The notes: generated from the sequence alone by a model not told the origin. A stretch of DNA of 25,372 nucleotides from Egaibacter sp046050465 (GCA_046050465.1 JBJOPS010000037.1:1-25372); one strand, 5' to 3'; positions 6,081-14,335 are shown, numbered from the stretch's first letter. Made by a program: numbers and translations.

Positions 6081-7899
6081 ATCCTTGGCGACCATGTGCT
6101 GCACCAGTGAATCGAATGATGTTCGCGTCAGCGCCCAAGTCTAAGGGCGGGTCTTCGTTCTCGAAAATGATTACTTGAGAAGCACGGAAATCTTCCGCAA
6201 TCGACCGGTAGAACGCATCCTTCACATCATGCGAGAAGCCGCCTTCGTCAGTATCAGGCTCGCGGTAGACCACGAGAGGCGAGTCAATCAGGACAAATCC
6301 CGGATGCGGCATCTCACCCTTGAGACAGGAATTAAGCAATGCCAGGTTGAAGGCCGCATGAGCAATGGCCCGAACACCCTTACCGTGACTCGCTCGCGTC
6401 CGACCAGAGATGACGATGTCTTGATCGCCCTCACTGAAGGTGACACGGTCAAGGCCCGGGAAATGCCAAGCGCGTAACAAAGATTCGACCTCCTTGCTGA
6501 AGGTCTCGGCTTCCTCAGCACGCACTCGGGCTGACTCCAACTCGACCCCTTTTCCAGTAGTTGCAATTCCTTGTTCGGCCAGCAGGCCTTGAAGTTCATT
6601 CACGCGACCATGTAGTTCAAGGCCGCGTCGATAGGTATCTCTGTTCGTCTGGCTTTCACGTAAGCGAAGCAAGGCGATTTCAACGCGTGGCTTCAGCATC
6701 TCCGTGAGCTGCGCGGCCACCGCACGAACGCGCTCTTTGGCCTGAATGCCTAGATCATCGAGTCGCGCGATTTCGCGGTCGTTGTCTGCCCTTGTCAAAT
6801 GCAAATCCGAAATCAACAATCTGATCTTGGCTGCCTCGGCAAGGCATGACTGGGCTACGTCCTCCGGCGCTGATTCGGCCTTTTGATGCTCATGCTCTTG
6901 ATGCTCCGCATTCGCGCCGCAAACAGGGCAACGCTCCTCCTTCATCTGGCCTAGGCGTGCCCCGGCCTCAGCAATGCTTTCAAGGCGGCGGAGATCCGAA
7001 AGGTATTGCTGCTCAAGCAGTGCGAATCTGCGCTGCAACTCTCGCAATACGCCCGACCGCGACTCAAGCTGGCGAAGGCCGTTCAGCTCAGCACGGCGTC
7101 TGCCCTCAAGCTGTGCGGCGTTCTGCTGTTCAACCGCCAGTTCCTTTTGAGCAGCATCAAACAGCGCCTCGATCTGGGCCAATTGGCCTTGCCATGCTTG
7201 CGCATCGCCAGGCAGTTGCATCTCAGCCATGCGCCCCTTGGTCTGATTCAGCAGCAAGTCCAGCATCTCGACCTTTCCGGCTTGCCTGCCTTTCGCAACC
7301 TTGGGGTCTTCACTGGAGATCAGTGAACTGTCATCGACACCAGTCAGTAGAAGGCGGAAAACGGCGCTCTCCGCTGTACCGGTTGTGTACTGTCCGGTGA
7401 GAATAGGGGAAGTCTTGCTGATGATGGTTTCTTCATCAACAACTACAAGCCGGGCCAAATCTCGAAAGCTGACCTCACGCGTCTTGCCTTGCTTGTTCGT
7501 GCGAACCTTCTTTTCTGCCAACTCCGACAGGCCCAGTAGGTACTGGGAGACCGAATCCTTATCGCCTGCACTGTGCTTCGCGGAAAGGTGCTGATCCGCT
7601 TTTCCCGGACTAACCAGCCTGAAGTCTCCGCCCCGAATTGACCGCTCTAAGATGACCTCCTCGTCAACGTCTGATACGTTCAATGCAAGGCGAACGGTCT
7701 CGTACTGTGCAGCCTCGGGTATGGATTCCGGTACATCTTTTCCACCGAGCATGTAGTCGATGCACTGAACAATGAATGTCTTACCTGTATCAGAGGGGCC
7801 TGATACAACGTTCAGCCCTTCGTGAAACTGCACTTCCGCGTTAGGTACGCCGCGCCCGACTAAAGTCAACCGGCGGATTTGAAATCCTGTTATTGCCAT
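6061..7899 (-). CDS. ABC-3C system ATPase (SMC/Rad50-like, DUF3732 type)
   Basis: The 612-residue protein is an SMC/Rad50-like ABC ATPase and the ATPase component of an ABC-three-component conflict system. Walker A is GPSDTGKT (34-41), preceded by an N-terminal strand pattern typical of Rad50/RecF proteins. Two coiled-coil arms (about 215-315 and 350-470) flank a CPVC zinc-hook-like motif (324-327) followed by a His-rich stretch. The signature region SHGKGVRAIAHAAFNLALL (504-522) precedes Walker B FVLIDSPLV (535-543) and the VIIFENEDPP block. The ATG at 7899 has GGAGG 8 bases upstream and overlaps the middle-component gene by 10 bases. It is the last gene of the operon. ABC-3C systems are predicted nucleic-acid-sensing immune systems; action here is inferred from the family. 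Confidence 0.88.
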   Translation of the reverse strand: MAITGFQIRRLTLVGRGVPNAEVQFHEGLNVVSGPSDTGKTFIVQCIDYMLGGKDVPESIPEAAQYETVRLALNVSDVDEEVILERSIRGGDFRLVSPGKADQHLSAKHSAGDKDSVSQYLLGLSELAEKKVRTNKQGKTREVSFRDLARLVVVDEETIISKTSPILTGQYTTGTAESAVFRLLLTGVDDSSLISSEDPKVAKGRQAGKVEMLDLLLNQTKGRMAEMQLPGDAQAWQGQLAQIEALFDAAQKELAVEQQNAAQLEGRRRAELNGLRQLESRSGVLRELQRRFALLEQQYLSDLRRLESIAEAGARLGQMKEERCPVCGANAEHQEHEHQKAESAPEDVAQSCLAEAAKIRLLISDLHLTRADNDREIARLDDLGIQAKERVRAVAAQLTEMLKPRVEIALLRLRESQTNRDTYRRGLELHGRVNELQGLLAEQGIATTGKGVELESARVRAEEAETFSKEVESLLRAWHFPGLDRVTFSEGDQDIVISGRTRASHGKGVRAIAHAAFNLALLNSCLKGEMPHPGFVLIDSPLVVYREPDTDEGGFSHDVKDAFYRSIAEDFRASQVIIFENEDPPLDLGADANIIRFTGAAHGRQGFIPTTP

Positions 7900-8405
7900 T
7901 CGGCGTCCTCCACTTTCAGCACAGACTCCTGCGCGAACTCTGCACCCCACTCGCCGACTTGAGAGTTGGCGATCTTCAACAGTTCACCGTCCGACACATC
8001 CCCGAACAATGACACCAGCCATGCTGCACGCTCTCGAAGCTCAGCCGCATAGCCGGAGGACAGCGCGTCCAAGAAGCCAGCGGTTCTCTCAGTTGCCGCG
8101 AACATAACTCCCGCCTCTGTGTAGTGGCGCTCCAACAAGCCTCGGCTCTGGTAAAGCATCAGACCTTGTTCAAGTACGGCACGGCGCACCAGCAACTCAC
8201 CACCACGATGGGGGGTCTTTGGATGAAGGCCCGGCGGACCGTCCGGCAAGTCGTCTGAGTGGACAAGCAAGTAGTCCGAAACCACCAACCGCTGTAGTGA
8301 ATACGATGTTGGAAAAGCCTCGCTCAGAAGGGATAGCGAGCGAAGCCCAATCTCAATTGGGCCGTTAAACGGTGGCAATATCTTTTTGTCTGAGGATTCG
8401 ATCAT
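7890..8405 (-). CDS. ABC-3C system middle component
   Basis: This 171-residue protein matches the small middle component that accompanies ABC-3C ATPases. It has an N-terminal EIGLRSLSLLSEAFP block, then LQRLVVSDYLLVHSDD, GPPGLHPKTPHRGGELLVRR, and a helical tail containing ATERTAGFLDALSSGY. These conserved Ser/Asp/His/Pro/Arg positions define the family; no enzymatic motif is known. It is thought to bridge the ATPase and the effector-CTD protein. I chose the ATG at 8405 because it forms a 4-base ATGA overlap with the stop of the upstream nuclease gene; an in-frame GTG at 8414 is less likely. It overlaps the ATPase gene by 10 bases downstream. Confidence 0.82.
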   Translation of the reverse strand: MIESSDKKILPPFNGPIEIGLRSLSLLSEAFPTSYSLQRLVVSDYLLVHSDDLPDGPPGLHPKTPHRGGELLVRRAVLEQGLMLYQSRGLLERHYTEAGVMFAATERTAGFLDALSSGYAAELRERAAWLVSLFGDVSDGELLKIANSQVGEWGAEFAQESVLKVEDAEWQ

Positions 8406-9484
8406 TTGACCCACTTGACCTTTCCGTCATTGGCAAGCTGGTGACAAATTCCGCCCTTATCTAATAGTGACAGGCGTTCCTTTAGTGCGTGGTCAGTAAT
8501 GGGAAGTAGTCGCGCAGTTTTGACTACAGACAGCACGCGCTGGTAGCCGTCTGGATGCGTTCCTCGTATCTCGTCCTTGATACCACCGTGCAATTCGCTT
8601 TGCAATTCCTCGAATGCACCAAGAGGTAAAGTGTCTCTGGAAAACGCACGCAGAGCTTCGGCGCTATAAAACTCAAGCCGTGCGTCATTAAAGTGGTCCC
8701 TGACATCGTCATGTGCCCCCAATTCGGCCACAGTTGGCAAGGAACACTTCAGATGGTCGCCGTAGGCATCCAAAAGGCTGCGCACATAGGTGACTTCATG
8801 GTCAGCGACTGTCGCCGGAGGTGCCATCATCCTTGGTCGGGCGGGAAGGCCGCCGCCAAACCTTGTCGCATACCACCGGGTTTTAGCGTGTTGGTCGATG
8901 ATGCGCAGCGGCGGCACTGCCTCGAAAATCGAGAAGTCCAGCCCATCAAGATATGAGCGCAAGGTCACATCCAGCTCAACAGCTGCCGTCGATGTAATGC
9001 CGTTCTTGCAATGCTTTTCCCAATTGTCGATCAGTTGGGCCTTGAGCTTGTCAGCCTTCCGCAGCAGATTTGAAAGCTTGGTTCCAGCCCCTTGTGGGGC
9101 AACGAAAAAGTACTTTCGTGGGAAGGTGTATTCGTTGATGTGGGTGTAGTAAACCAGCTTCCCCAACTCCACCCATATATCACCAGGGGCCAGACCTGTC
9201 TTGTAGTGCTTGCACTGGTAGTTGTCCCAGATCACCGGATTGGCCTTGTCGAAGGCAATGATGTCTCGCCCCATGTCGCCAGCGCCACCGCATCGTTCGA
9301 CGGTGCCGTATTGATCGCGCAGCGAATCAGCCCATTCGAGCACGAAGTCCTCCCATTGACTGTCGCTGAAGATGCGTATGCGCTCGATGGGCGGGATGGG
9401 CAGGCCAGCGGCCACCACGTCAGCCGATGAAATACCACCACCTACCGGCGCTAGCAACGGCACAGTGGACAGCTTTGCTGTCAT
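8402..9484 (-). CDS. ABC-3C effector: Mrr-like nuclease plus CTD
   Basis: The 360-residue protein fuses an N-terminal restriction-endonuclease-fold domain to the C-terminal domain characteristic of ABC-3C effectors. The nuclease residues are Glu46 (QWEDFVLEW), Asp74 (GDMGRDIIAF) and the Q90-C-K92 triad on the next strand (DNYQCKHY), the Mrr/type IV arrangement. The C-terminal part (about 265-360) carries FYSAEALRAFSRDTLP, a GGIKDEI block and GGICHQLAND, matching the CTD of the three-component systems. The predicted role is DNA cleavage when the ATPase senses invasion. The start at 9484 has GGGGA 6 bases upstream and overlaps the regulator's stop by 4 bases (ATGA). It is the second gene of the four-gene operon. 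Confidence 0.85.
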   Translation of the reverse strand: MTAKLSTVPLLAPVGGGISSADVVAAGLPIPPIERIRIFSDSQWEDFVLEWADSLRDQYGTVERCGGAGDMGRDIIAFDKANPVIWDNYQCKHYKTGLAPGDIWVELGKLVYYTHINEYTFPRKYFFVAPQGAGTKLSNLLRKADKLKAQLIDNWEKHCKNGITSTAAVELDVTLRSYLDGLDFSIFEAVPPLRIIDQHAKTRWYATRFGGGLPARPRMMAPPATVADHEVTYVRSLLDAYGDHLKCSLPTVAELGAHDDVRDHFNDARLEFYSAEALRAFSRDTLPLGAFEELQSELHGGIKDEIRGTHPDGYQRVLSVVKTARLLPITDHALKERLSLLDKGGICHQLANDGKVKWVK

Positions 9485-9714
9485 GCAAAGTCCCCATTGA
9501 CGAGCAATGAGGTCGGGCTTACGCGGTACTGAGCTGCAAAAGCTTCAAGTTCACCTGGACGAAGTTCTCGGCTACCATTTTCGATCATCGAAACAGTGGA
9601 ACGAGCAAACTTGAGGCGCATAGCGATGTCGAGTTGGGTCATTTGTGCAGCAAGGCGAGCAGATTTCAGGCGGGCACCGATTTCTTTTGATTCCATCGGC
9701 TGATTGTCCTGCAT
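9481..9714 (-). CDS. XRE-family transcriptional regulator, ABC-3C operon leader
   Basis: This 77-residue protein consists almost only of a Cro/C1-type helix-turn-helix: IGARLKSARLAAQMTQLDIAMRLKFARSTVSMIENGSR with the recognition helix near residues 39-48. It is first in the minus-strand operon and its stop codon overlaps the nuclease start (ATGA), so it is co-translated and probably autoregulates the ABC-3C genes. Its size is also typical of controller proteins of restriction-modification systems, and a divergent restriction gene starts 76 bases away, so control of both is possible. An alternative start at 9696 has AGGA about 10 bases upstream. Confidence 0.85.
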   Translation of the reverse strand: MQDNQPMESKEIGARLKSARLAAQMTQLDIAMRLKFARSTVSMIENGSRELRPGELEAFAAQYRVSPTSLLVNGDFA

Positions 9715-9789
9715 CTTTGACTAGCATTTTCACGACATGCTCGCTGGCAGGTTACGATCTAATCTTCACATGATGAGACACCACACCTG
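9715..9789. promoter_or_regulatory. Divergent control region between XRE/ABC-3C and restriction gene
   Basis: Only 75 bases separate the XRE regulator start (minus) from the restriction endonuclease start (plus), so both promoters must overlap here. I could not identify convincing -35/-10 pairs or a clear palindrome. Function as a shared operator is inferred from position alone. Confidence 0.4.
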
Positions 9790-10449
9790 ATGCCAACGCC
9801 CACACCAGAACAACTCGAAGAAGCCGCGTGTAACCCAAGTTTGGTTCGTATTGAGGACTTTAACCCTAATGCATATATCCCGCACGGCGTGACCACTGCT
9901 CACATTTGTGGCGCAATGAATGAATTCGTTGGATTCATTCGGATGGTGAACCAGCGAATGCATGAGAACGGAACTCCACGTTTCGAGTCAATTCTGATGC
10001 CTGCAAATTTCAGCAGCATTGTTGGAGAGTTCATGAGTGCAGGTATACCCAAGCAATGCTCCACCATCGTCAAGAATCGCTACCACAACGGGCATCCCGA
10101 CATGATTCCGGCAGGGCACTTCCCAAATGATTCAGTTCAGCACGCCCAAGATGGAATCGAAATTAAGGGTTCCCGATATTTGAAGGGGTGGCAAGGTCAC
10201 AACCCAGAGAACACTTGGTTGATGGTCTTCATGTTCGACAGCAACAGGCCTGTTGATGAATCCAAACAAATTGGGCCAAAGCCATTTCGGTTTCTGCGTG
10301 TGTTGGGTGCTCAGCTCACCGAAGACGACTGGCAGTTTGCGGGCCGTTCAGAAACGAGCCGAAGAACAATCACAGCAGCGGTGAAGGATTCCGGCTATCA
10401 AAAAATGATGACGAACTGGATTTACAACGCGTCCGATCTCCCCATATAG
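9790..10449 (+). CDS. Probable type II restriction endonuclease, PD-(D/E)XK
   Basis: The 219-residue protein carries a nuclease core: HPDMIP (Asp104) is followed 20 residues later by GIEIKGSRYLKGWQGHN, giving PD...E124-I-K126 and a Ser/Arg-rich loop. This D-20-ExK spacing is standard for PD-(D/E)XK restriction enzymes, and the GWQGHN continuation occurs in several type II families. It abuts, tail to tail, a DNA methyltransferase gene (10450-11436), which is the expected partner. The recognition sequence cannot be read from the sequence. The ATG at 9790 lacks a strong ribosome-binding site, consistent with low nuclease expression. It starts opposite the ABC-3C operon. Confidence 0.72.
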   Translation: MPTPTPEQLEEAACNPSLVRIEDFNPNAYIPHGVTTAHICGAMNEFVGFIRMVNQRMHENGTPRFESILMPANFSSIVGEFMSAGIPKQCSTIVKNRYHNGHPDMIPAGHFPNDSVQHAQDGIEIKGSRYLKGWQGHNPENTWLMVFMFDSNRPVDESKQIGPKPFRFLRVLGAQLTEDDWQFAGRSETSRRTITAAVKDSGYQKMMTNWIYNASDLPI

Positions 10450-11436
10450 TTACAGAAGATGGAGTTGAGATTCCAGCTCGGCTTCCTTGGCAGCAAAGCT
10501 GCGAACATCCGTGTTGACAAGCAATGGGATAGCGTTGCCAGCCATATCGAAATAGTCTTGGTAACGTTCGATACCCACACAACTCAACCCCAATGATTCC
10601 GCTGCTGCAACGGTTGATCCTGACCCCATAAATGGATCGGCAATGACACCTTGGCCCAGTGGCAATGCGGATCGTACGATCTGCCGCATCAGTGACTGCG
10701 GCTTTATGCTGGGATGGTTTGCAATCTCACGCTCTCGCTTGGATGTACGCTCGCTAACCACAACGTCACAGAAAGGATTTCCATCGCCGAGGCGACGCAA
10801 CCCTCCGGTCTGGTAAATCCGTAAGCATTCTGCAACGGTCATTTTGGGAGGAATGGGCTTGCGGAATATCCCCCAAGGTTCATAGCATCCGCGGGGCATT
10901 GAGCATACGTCTGGAAATTCTTCTTCCGCATTTTTTGGGCGATCCCCACCTCGCATTGTGCGTACCAACCGAATCATTTCGCCCCGAAACTCCAAGCCAC
11001 TGCGTACCAGTGCGCCAAAGACAAGCTGTGAAAGAAAGGCGTTGCTAGCAAGAAAAACATGGCCTCCAGGGCGAAGTGCATGCATTACTTGCCTTCCCCA
11101 TTCGACAAAGAATCGGTCTACCGAGTCGCGTTCCTTCCTGTCCAATGCAGTGAAGCGCGGCAGCGGGGAGCGTACATGACCATCGAAGGAGGGAGGAAGG
11201 CGCCAGATACCACCATTCCCGTTATCTTTCTTTTCCAATTGGTCAAAGTCGTATTCTTTTACGCCATAAGGTGGGTCAGTTACGATTGCGTGGAGACTGT
11301 TTTCGGGCAACCGCCCCAGCCATTCAAAGCAGTCTGCATGAATGATTCGGGTATGCTTGTACGACTGACTCTGGTAATCGAGTGCAAGGGTTTTTAGATC
11401 AACCGCAGCAAGCGTCGATACATCGTCATTTCTCAT
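10450..11436 (-). CDS. DNA methyltransferase (N6A/N4C), partner of the restriction enzyme
   Basis: The 328-residue protein is an amino-methyltransferase of the beta type. The catalytic motif DPPYG (54-58) comes first and the S-adenosylmethionine motif DPFMGSGST (267-275) comes near the C-terminus, followed by CVGIERYQDY. HPSIKPQSLM (241-250) lies just before motif I, and an AdoMet-independent middle region (150-240) is the likely target-recognition part. DPPY allows either N6-adenine or N4-cytosine methylation. The ATG at 11436 begins where homology starts, with GGAG 11 bases upstream; a further 48 in-frame upstream codons look non-coding. It abuts the nuclease gene with no gap. Its expected role is host protection. 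Confidence 0.88.
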   Translation of the reverse strand: MRNDDVSTLAAVDLKTLALDYQSQSYKHTRIIHADCFEWLGRLPENSLHAIVTDPPYGVKEYDFDQLEKKDNGNGGIWRLPPSFDGHVRSPLPRFTALDRKERDSVDRFFVEWGRQVMHALRPGGHVFLASNAFLSQLVFGALVRSGLEFRGEMIRLVRTMRGGDRPKNAEEEFPDVCSMPRGCYEPWGIFRKPIPPKMTVAECLRIYQTGGLRRLGDGNPFCDVVVSERTSKREREIANHPSIKPQSLMRQIVRSALPLGQGVIADPFMGSGSTVAAAESLGLSCVGIERYQDYFDMAGNAIPLLVNTDVRSFAAKEAELESQLHLL

Positions 11437-11604
11437 GATGAATTTTACTCCGTGCTGCGCGGCTCGCCACTTGGGTTGATGGCAGAGCGTCGAGCAGCTT
11501 TTTTTGCACATCCTGCATGGAGCAGGAAAACGGCAAACGAACGCCAAGGCAACGATCCGGCATGACCTTGCCCACCCCAAATGCGATTCAATGCACCCTA
11601 CATT

Positions 11605-12372
11605 TCAGGGTTTGGGGCTTCCGATCCAGCCAACGATCATATCAACAGCCTCCCTCTCCATGCCAATAAAACCGTGGTGATGCAATCCAGCGCACACGTC
11701 GCCAGAGGGATTCACCCCGCCATCAACAAAAACCAGTTTCTTCACCGGCGCATTGCTGAACCCCTTGAAGGCAGCAGGCACCTCGTCTGGTCGGCAATGA
11801 ATGCAGGCATCCTTGCTGTGATGCAGCATCATCACCGGAACGTTGATTGCCGCCAAGTCTTGCTTGGGCACCGCGCCGGGCTTCTTGTAGTTGACCACGC
11901 TGGAAGTCAGCACCAACCCGGCAATGTCGTTTTGTGCATGGATGGCCGTCGCAGCGGCGGAGATCGTGCCCCGGCTGGTGCCGACAATCCAGACCGGAGC
12001 GGTGCTTTGGGTTTTCACGAAGTCAAGCACCTTGCGCACGTCAGCCATGTGGGTGTCGCTGATACGGTCGGCGTAGTCCAGGTCGTCGGAGTCACTGGGC
12101 CTGCCAAATATCGCCACATTGAACCCGTTGGCAGTGAAGTACGGAGCTGACCGCACCAGGAAGTTGTTGCTGGTCGGTTTGCCATCTTCAATCTTGCCGA
12201 ATCCACCGCCCCCGCCAGGAAATAAAAACACTGTGGCCTTGGCACCCTCCACAGGTTCCCAAAACAGCGTGGTCTTCACTTCTGGCCGGGTTGGCACCTT
12301 GAACAGCGTGCCCTCGGCATGGGCAACCGCACCTATGACCAGCAAGATCACCGCCAGAAACTTTCTTCGCAT
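11605..12372 (-). CDS. Secreted alpha/beta hydrolase
   Basis: The 255-residue precursor has a Sec signal peptide (MRRKFLAVILLVIGAVAHA) and an alpha/beta hydrolase fold. The oxyanion region is FLFPGGGGGFG (50-60), the nucleophile Ser133 lies in GTSRG, the acid is probably Asp188 and the base a His in HHHGFIG (232-238). Cys190 and Cys193 may form a disulfide, consistent with the periplasm. The substrate is unknown. It is the last gene of a three-gene minus-strand cassette; the upstream stop lies 15 bases before the ATG chosen here, and a GTG at 12390 would overlap that stop. The 168 bases to the methyltransferase start (11437-11604) hold no gene. Confidence 0.8.
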   Translation of the reverse strand: MRRKFLAVILLVIGAVAHAEGTLFKVPTRPEVKTTLFWEPVEGAKATVFLFPGGGGGFGKIEDGKPTSNNFLVRSAPYFTANGFNVAIFGRPSDSDDLDYADRISDTHMADVRKVLDFVKTQSTAPVWIVGTSRGTISAAATAIHAQNDIAGLVLTSSVVNYKKPGAVPKQDLAAINVPVMMLHHSKDACIHCRPDEVPAAFKGFSNAPVKKLVFVDGGVNPSGDVCAGLHHHGFIGMEREAVDMIVGWIGSPKP

Positions 12373-12386
12373 TGAATGACACCCGT

Positions 12387-13544
12387 TCACTGGTTACGCA
12401 TTGCTGCAATAAGTTCTGCCGCCAGCGCCCGAAGGTTGTTGCGCGTCACATCCGTTTTCTTGCCGTCAACCTGAGCAGCCACCGGCACCATGACCTGCAC
12501 GCCAGGATCGCCACCCGCTGGGCGGTGCGCTTCCGTATAGACCTGCACCGTGCGTTTCGGACTCTTGACCTCGAATCCCTCCTTGCTCAGTAGCCCACCG
12601 GACAGGTAGCGCACCTGAGCCCCATTGCGCAGGGCAGCGCACACGATGCCAGCGAAGGACTCGGGCGAGTTGAACTCCAAGACGATGAAGTTGTCTTTCC
12701 ACGCAGCAGGCATGCCCACCTTGACGAATTGGTCTTTGCAGGCCCTTGCATTCAACTGCTCTTGCATTTTCTCGATCTTGGAAACTGCATATTGGTAATA
12801 CCCATCGTCTAAAGGCAGACTCAGCGTCTTGAGTTGCACAGCAACGCGATCACGGTTGGCTGTCAATTCCTTGACCTTTGCCTCGGACACCGGTTGCTTG
12901 GTCGCTGCCTCCACTTGATTGGTAAGGGCATCAAGGGCATCGTATATGGCATCCATGCCAGCAGCTTGTCGTTCCAGTGAAGCCACCGTGCTTGCCTCAG
13001 TCTGACCAACCTGCTGGCACATTCGGGCAAAGGCCACTGCTTGACGGTAGCTTTCGAACTTTGCTAAGCCGATGCCTTGCTGGATGGTTCGACACGTCCT
13101 GAGTTCGGTACGGTCGCCGGTCGCGTAGACAATCTTGATTTCCTGGGGCTTGCCATCGCCATTAAGCACTACTTGGGTGAGCTTCTGATCGGTGACCTTT
13201 GCCGCAAGGCCCTGTTTGCGCATGGCTTCATCGCGCACGGCGAAGAGGTCGGTAGACGCACTGGCTGCCATAGCATTTACGCTCTGACGCATTGGCGCTT
13301 TCATTGCGTCCTCGCTCCAATTGGCTTTTGCGTTAATGCAAGCCAGCGCCTGACGTTGCCATTCACGCACAGACTCCACCGTCCAGTCCTTTGCTTTCAC
13401 ACCAAACACTGGTTTTTCCGGTTCAGACAGCTTCCACTTCAGGTCATCGGCAAATCGGTCACTGCAATCCACCCGAATAGCCGCTTGGGCCATGGCAGCG
13501 CCGCAGGCGAGCATCAGCACAATACTTGTTTTTGCGATTCTCAT
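12387..13544 (-). CDS. Secreted protein with six cysteines, unknown function
   Basis: The 385-residue precursor begins with a clear Sec signal peptide (MRIAKTSIVLMLACGAAMAQA). The mature part has six cysteines, suggesting three disulfides in the periplasm, a helical central region (about 180-280) and a C-terminal alpha/beta region. No catalytic motif or known family is evident. The ATG at 13544 has GGGGAG upstream and coincides with the signal peptide start; an upstream in-frame start is unlikely. It lies 11 bases after the membrane-protein gene and 14 bases before the hydrolase, so the three are almost certainly one operon. Confidence 0.7.
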   Translation of the reverse strand: MRIAKTSIVLMLACGAAMAQAAIRVDCSDRFADDLKWKLSEPEKPVFGVKAKDWTVESVREWQRQALACINAKANWSEDAMKAPMRQSVNAMAASASTDLFAVRDEAMRKQGLAAKVTDQKLTQVVLNGDGKPQEIKIVYATGDRTELRTCRTIQQGIGLAKFESYRQAVAFARMCQQVGQTEASTVASLERQAAGMDAIYDALDALTNQVEAATKQPVSEAKVKELTANRDRVAVQLKTLSLPLDDGYYQYAVSKIEKMQEQLNARACKDQFVKVGMPAAWKDNFIVLEFNSPESFAGIVCAALRNGAQVRYLSGGLLSKEGFEVKSPKRTVQVYTEAHRPAGGDPGVQVMVPVAAQVDGKKTDVTRNNLRALAAELIAAMRNQ

Positions 13545-13555
13545 GGTGACTCCCC

Positions 13556-14239
13556 TCACAGCAGCCACACGATTTCCAGGGCCGCCAGCACGCACCAGGT
13601 GATGGCGTAGGCCTTGCCATGACCGAAAGCCTTGGCACGGCTGAACAGGTACATGGGGAATTTCTCGGGCGCTGCAATACCCAAAGCATCCGTGTTGAAG
13701 CCCTGGCGTTGCAGGCTGATGTGGTCAATGCGCAAGAAGAGGTAAATCACCACCAGCTTGAACACGATGATCCGCAGAAACCCGACCAAGCTAAGTTCTG
13801 CGTCAAGGTTCCATCCCAAGATTGCCGCCACCAGCAGAAACGACAAGTCAGCCCACAGCGGCCCCAGCGCGGCCAGCCATGCCGTGGCGTTCTTCGCCGC
13901 GCTCAATTCCGGCTGTTTCAGCGCCGCCGCTTCGGACTGCAAGCCCGCCAAAGCATATAAGGCGTTTTTTAATCCCCGCATGTTGGGGGCTTGCACGGTG
14001 ACGCTTTCACCGCTCTTGCGCTGAACCACGATCTTGGTGCCAAGGCCGTGCTTTTGCTCGACCACACTGGCCAGATCGTGCTTGTCTGCGGCGAAGGTCT
14101 GACCTGCCCACTGGAAGGCACAACGCTGGTTCGTGACCACGCCGCTGCCCTCCTTGATGTTGGTCAGGCTTTGAATGTTGGCAACGTTGCCTTGGAACCA
14201 GACGGTTTCGTCTGCGCGGGTCTGAAATGCTGAACTCAT
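13556..14239 (-). CDS. Membrane protein with N-terminal PH-like domain
   Basis: In this 227-residue protein, residues 10-90 look like a bacterial PH/GRAM-type domain: GSGVVTNQRCAF followed by a basic VEQKHGLGTKIVV strand pair. Three hydrophobic segments follow (about 130-150, 152-170 and 208-227). The loop after the second segment is basic (RIDHISLQRQGFN). The function is unknown. The start at 14239 has GAGGA 7 bases upstream. It is the first gene of the cassette with the two secreted proteins, and it diverges from an XRE regulator across 96 bases containing repeated ACTGATAG boxes. Confidence 0.65.
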   Translation of the reverse strand: MSSAFQTRADETVWFQGNVANIQSLTNIKEGSGVVTNQRCAFQWAGQTFAADKHDLASVVEQKHGLGTKIVVQRKSGESVTVQAPNMRGLKNALYALAGLQSEAAALKQPELSAAKNATAWLAALGPLWADLSFLLVAAILGWNLDAELSLVGFLRIIVFKLVVIYLFLRIDHISLQRQGFNTDALGIAAPEKFPMYLFSRAKAFGHGKAYAITWCVLAALEIVWLL

Positions 14240-14335
14240 GAAATTTCCTCGATTGATGAATTGAAATAACCACTATCTGTTTACTTTGAATTTTGCCAGA
14301 AGCGAACTGATAGTTTGTGGACTGATAGAGTGTGA
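14240..14335. promoter_or_regulatory. Divergent promoter/operator of envelope cassette and XRE gene
   Basis: ACTGATAG occurs twice, 15 bases apart (14306-14313 and 14321-14328). The inverse ACTATC lies at 14272-14277, close to the minus-strand gene. TTGAAT (14286-14291) and GATAGT (14309-14314), 17 bases apart, form a plausible plus-strand promoter for the XRE gene, with the boxes on its -10 and start point. The layout suggests repression by the XRE protein. Confidence 0.45.

Noticed and set aside
11437..11580. 48-codon N-terminal extension of the methyltransferase
   Set aside because: The extension is Cys-rich, of odd composition and unrelated to the family; homology begins near ATG 11436, which has GGAG upstream.
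11583..11617. Inverted repeat AAATGCGATTC... around the hydrolase stop (CCCCAAA/TTTGGGG with ACCCT/AGGGT)
   Set aside because: The arms are interrupted by a 13-base bulge and no T-run follows on the minus strand, so a terminator cannot be supported.
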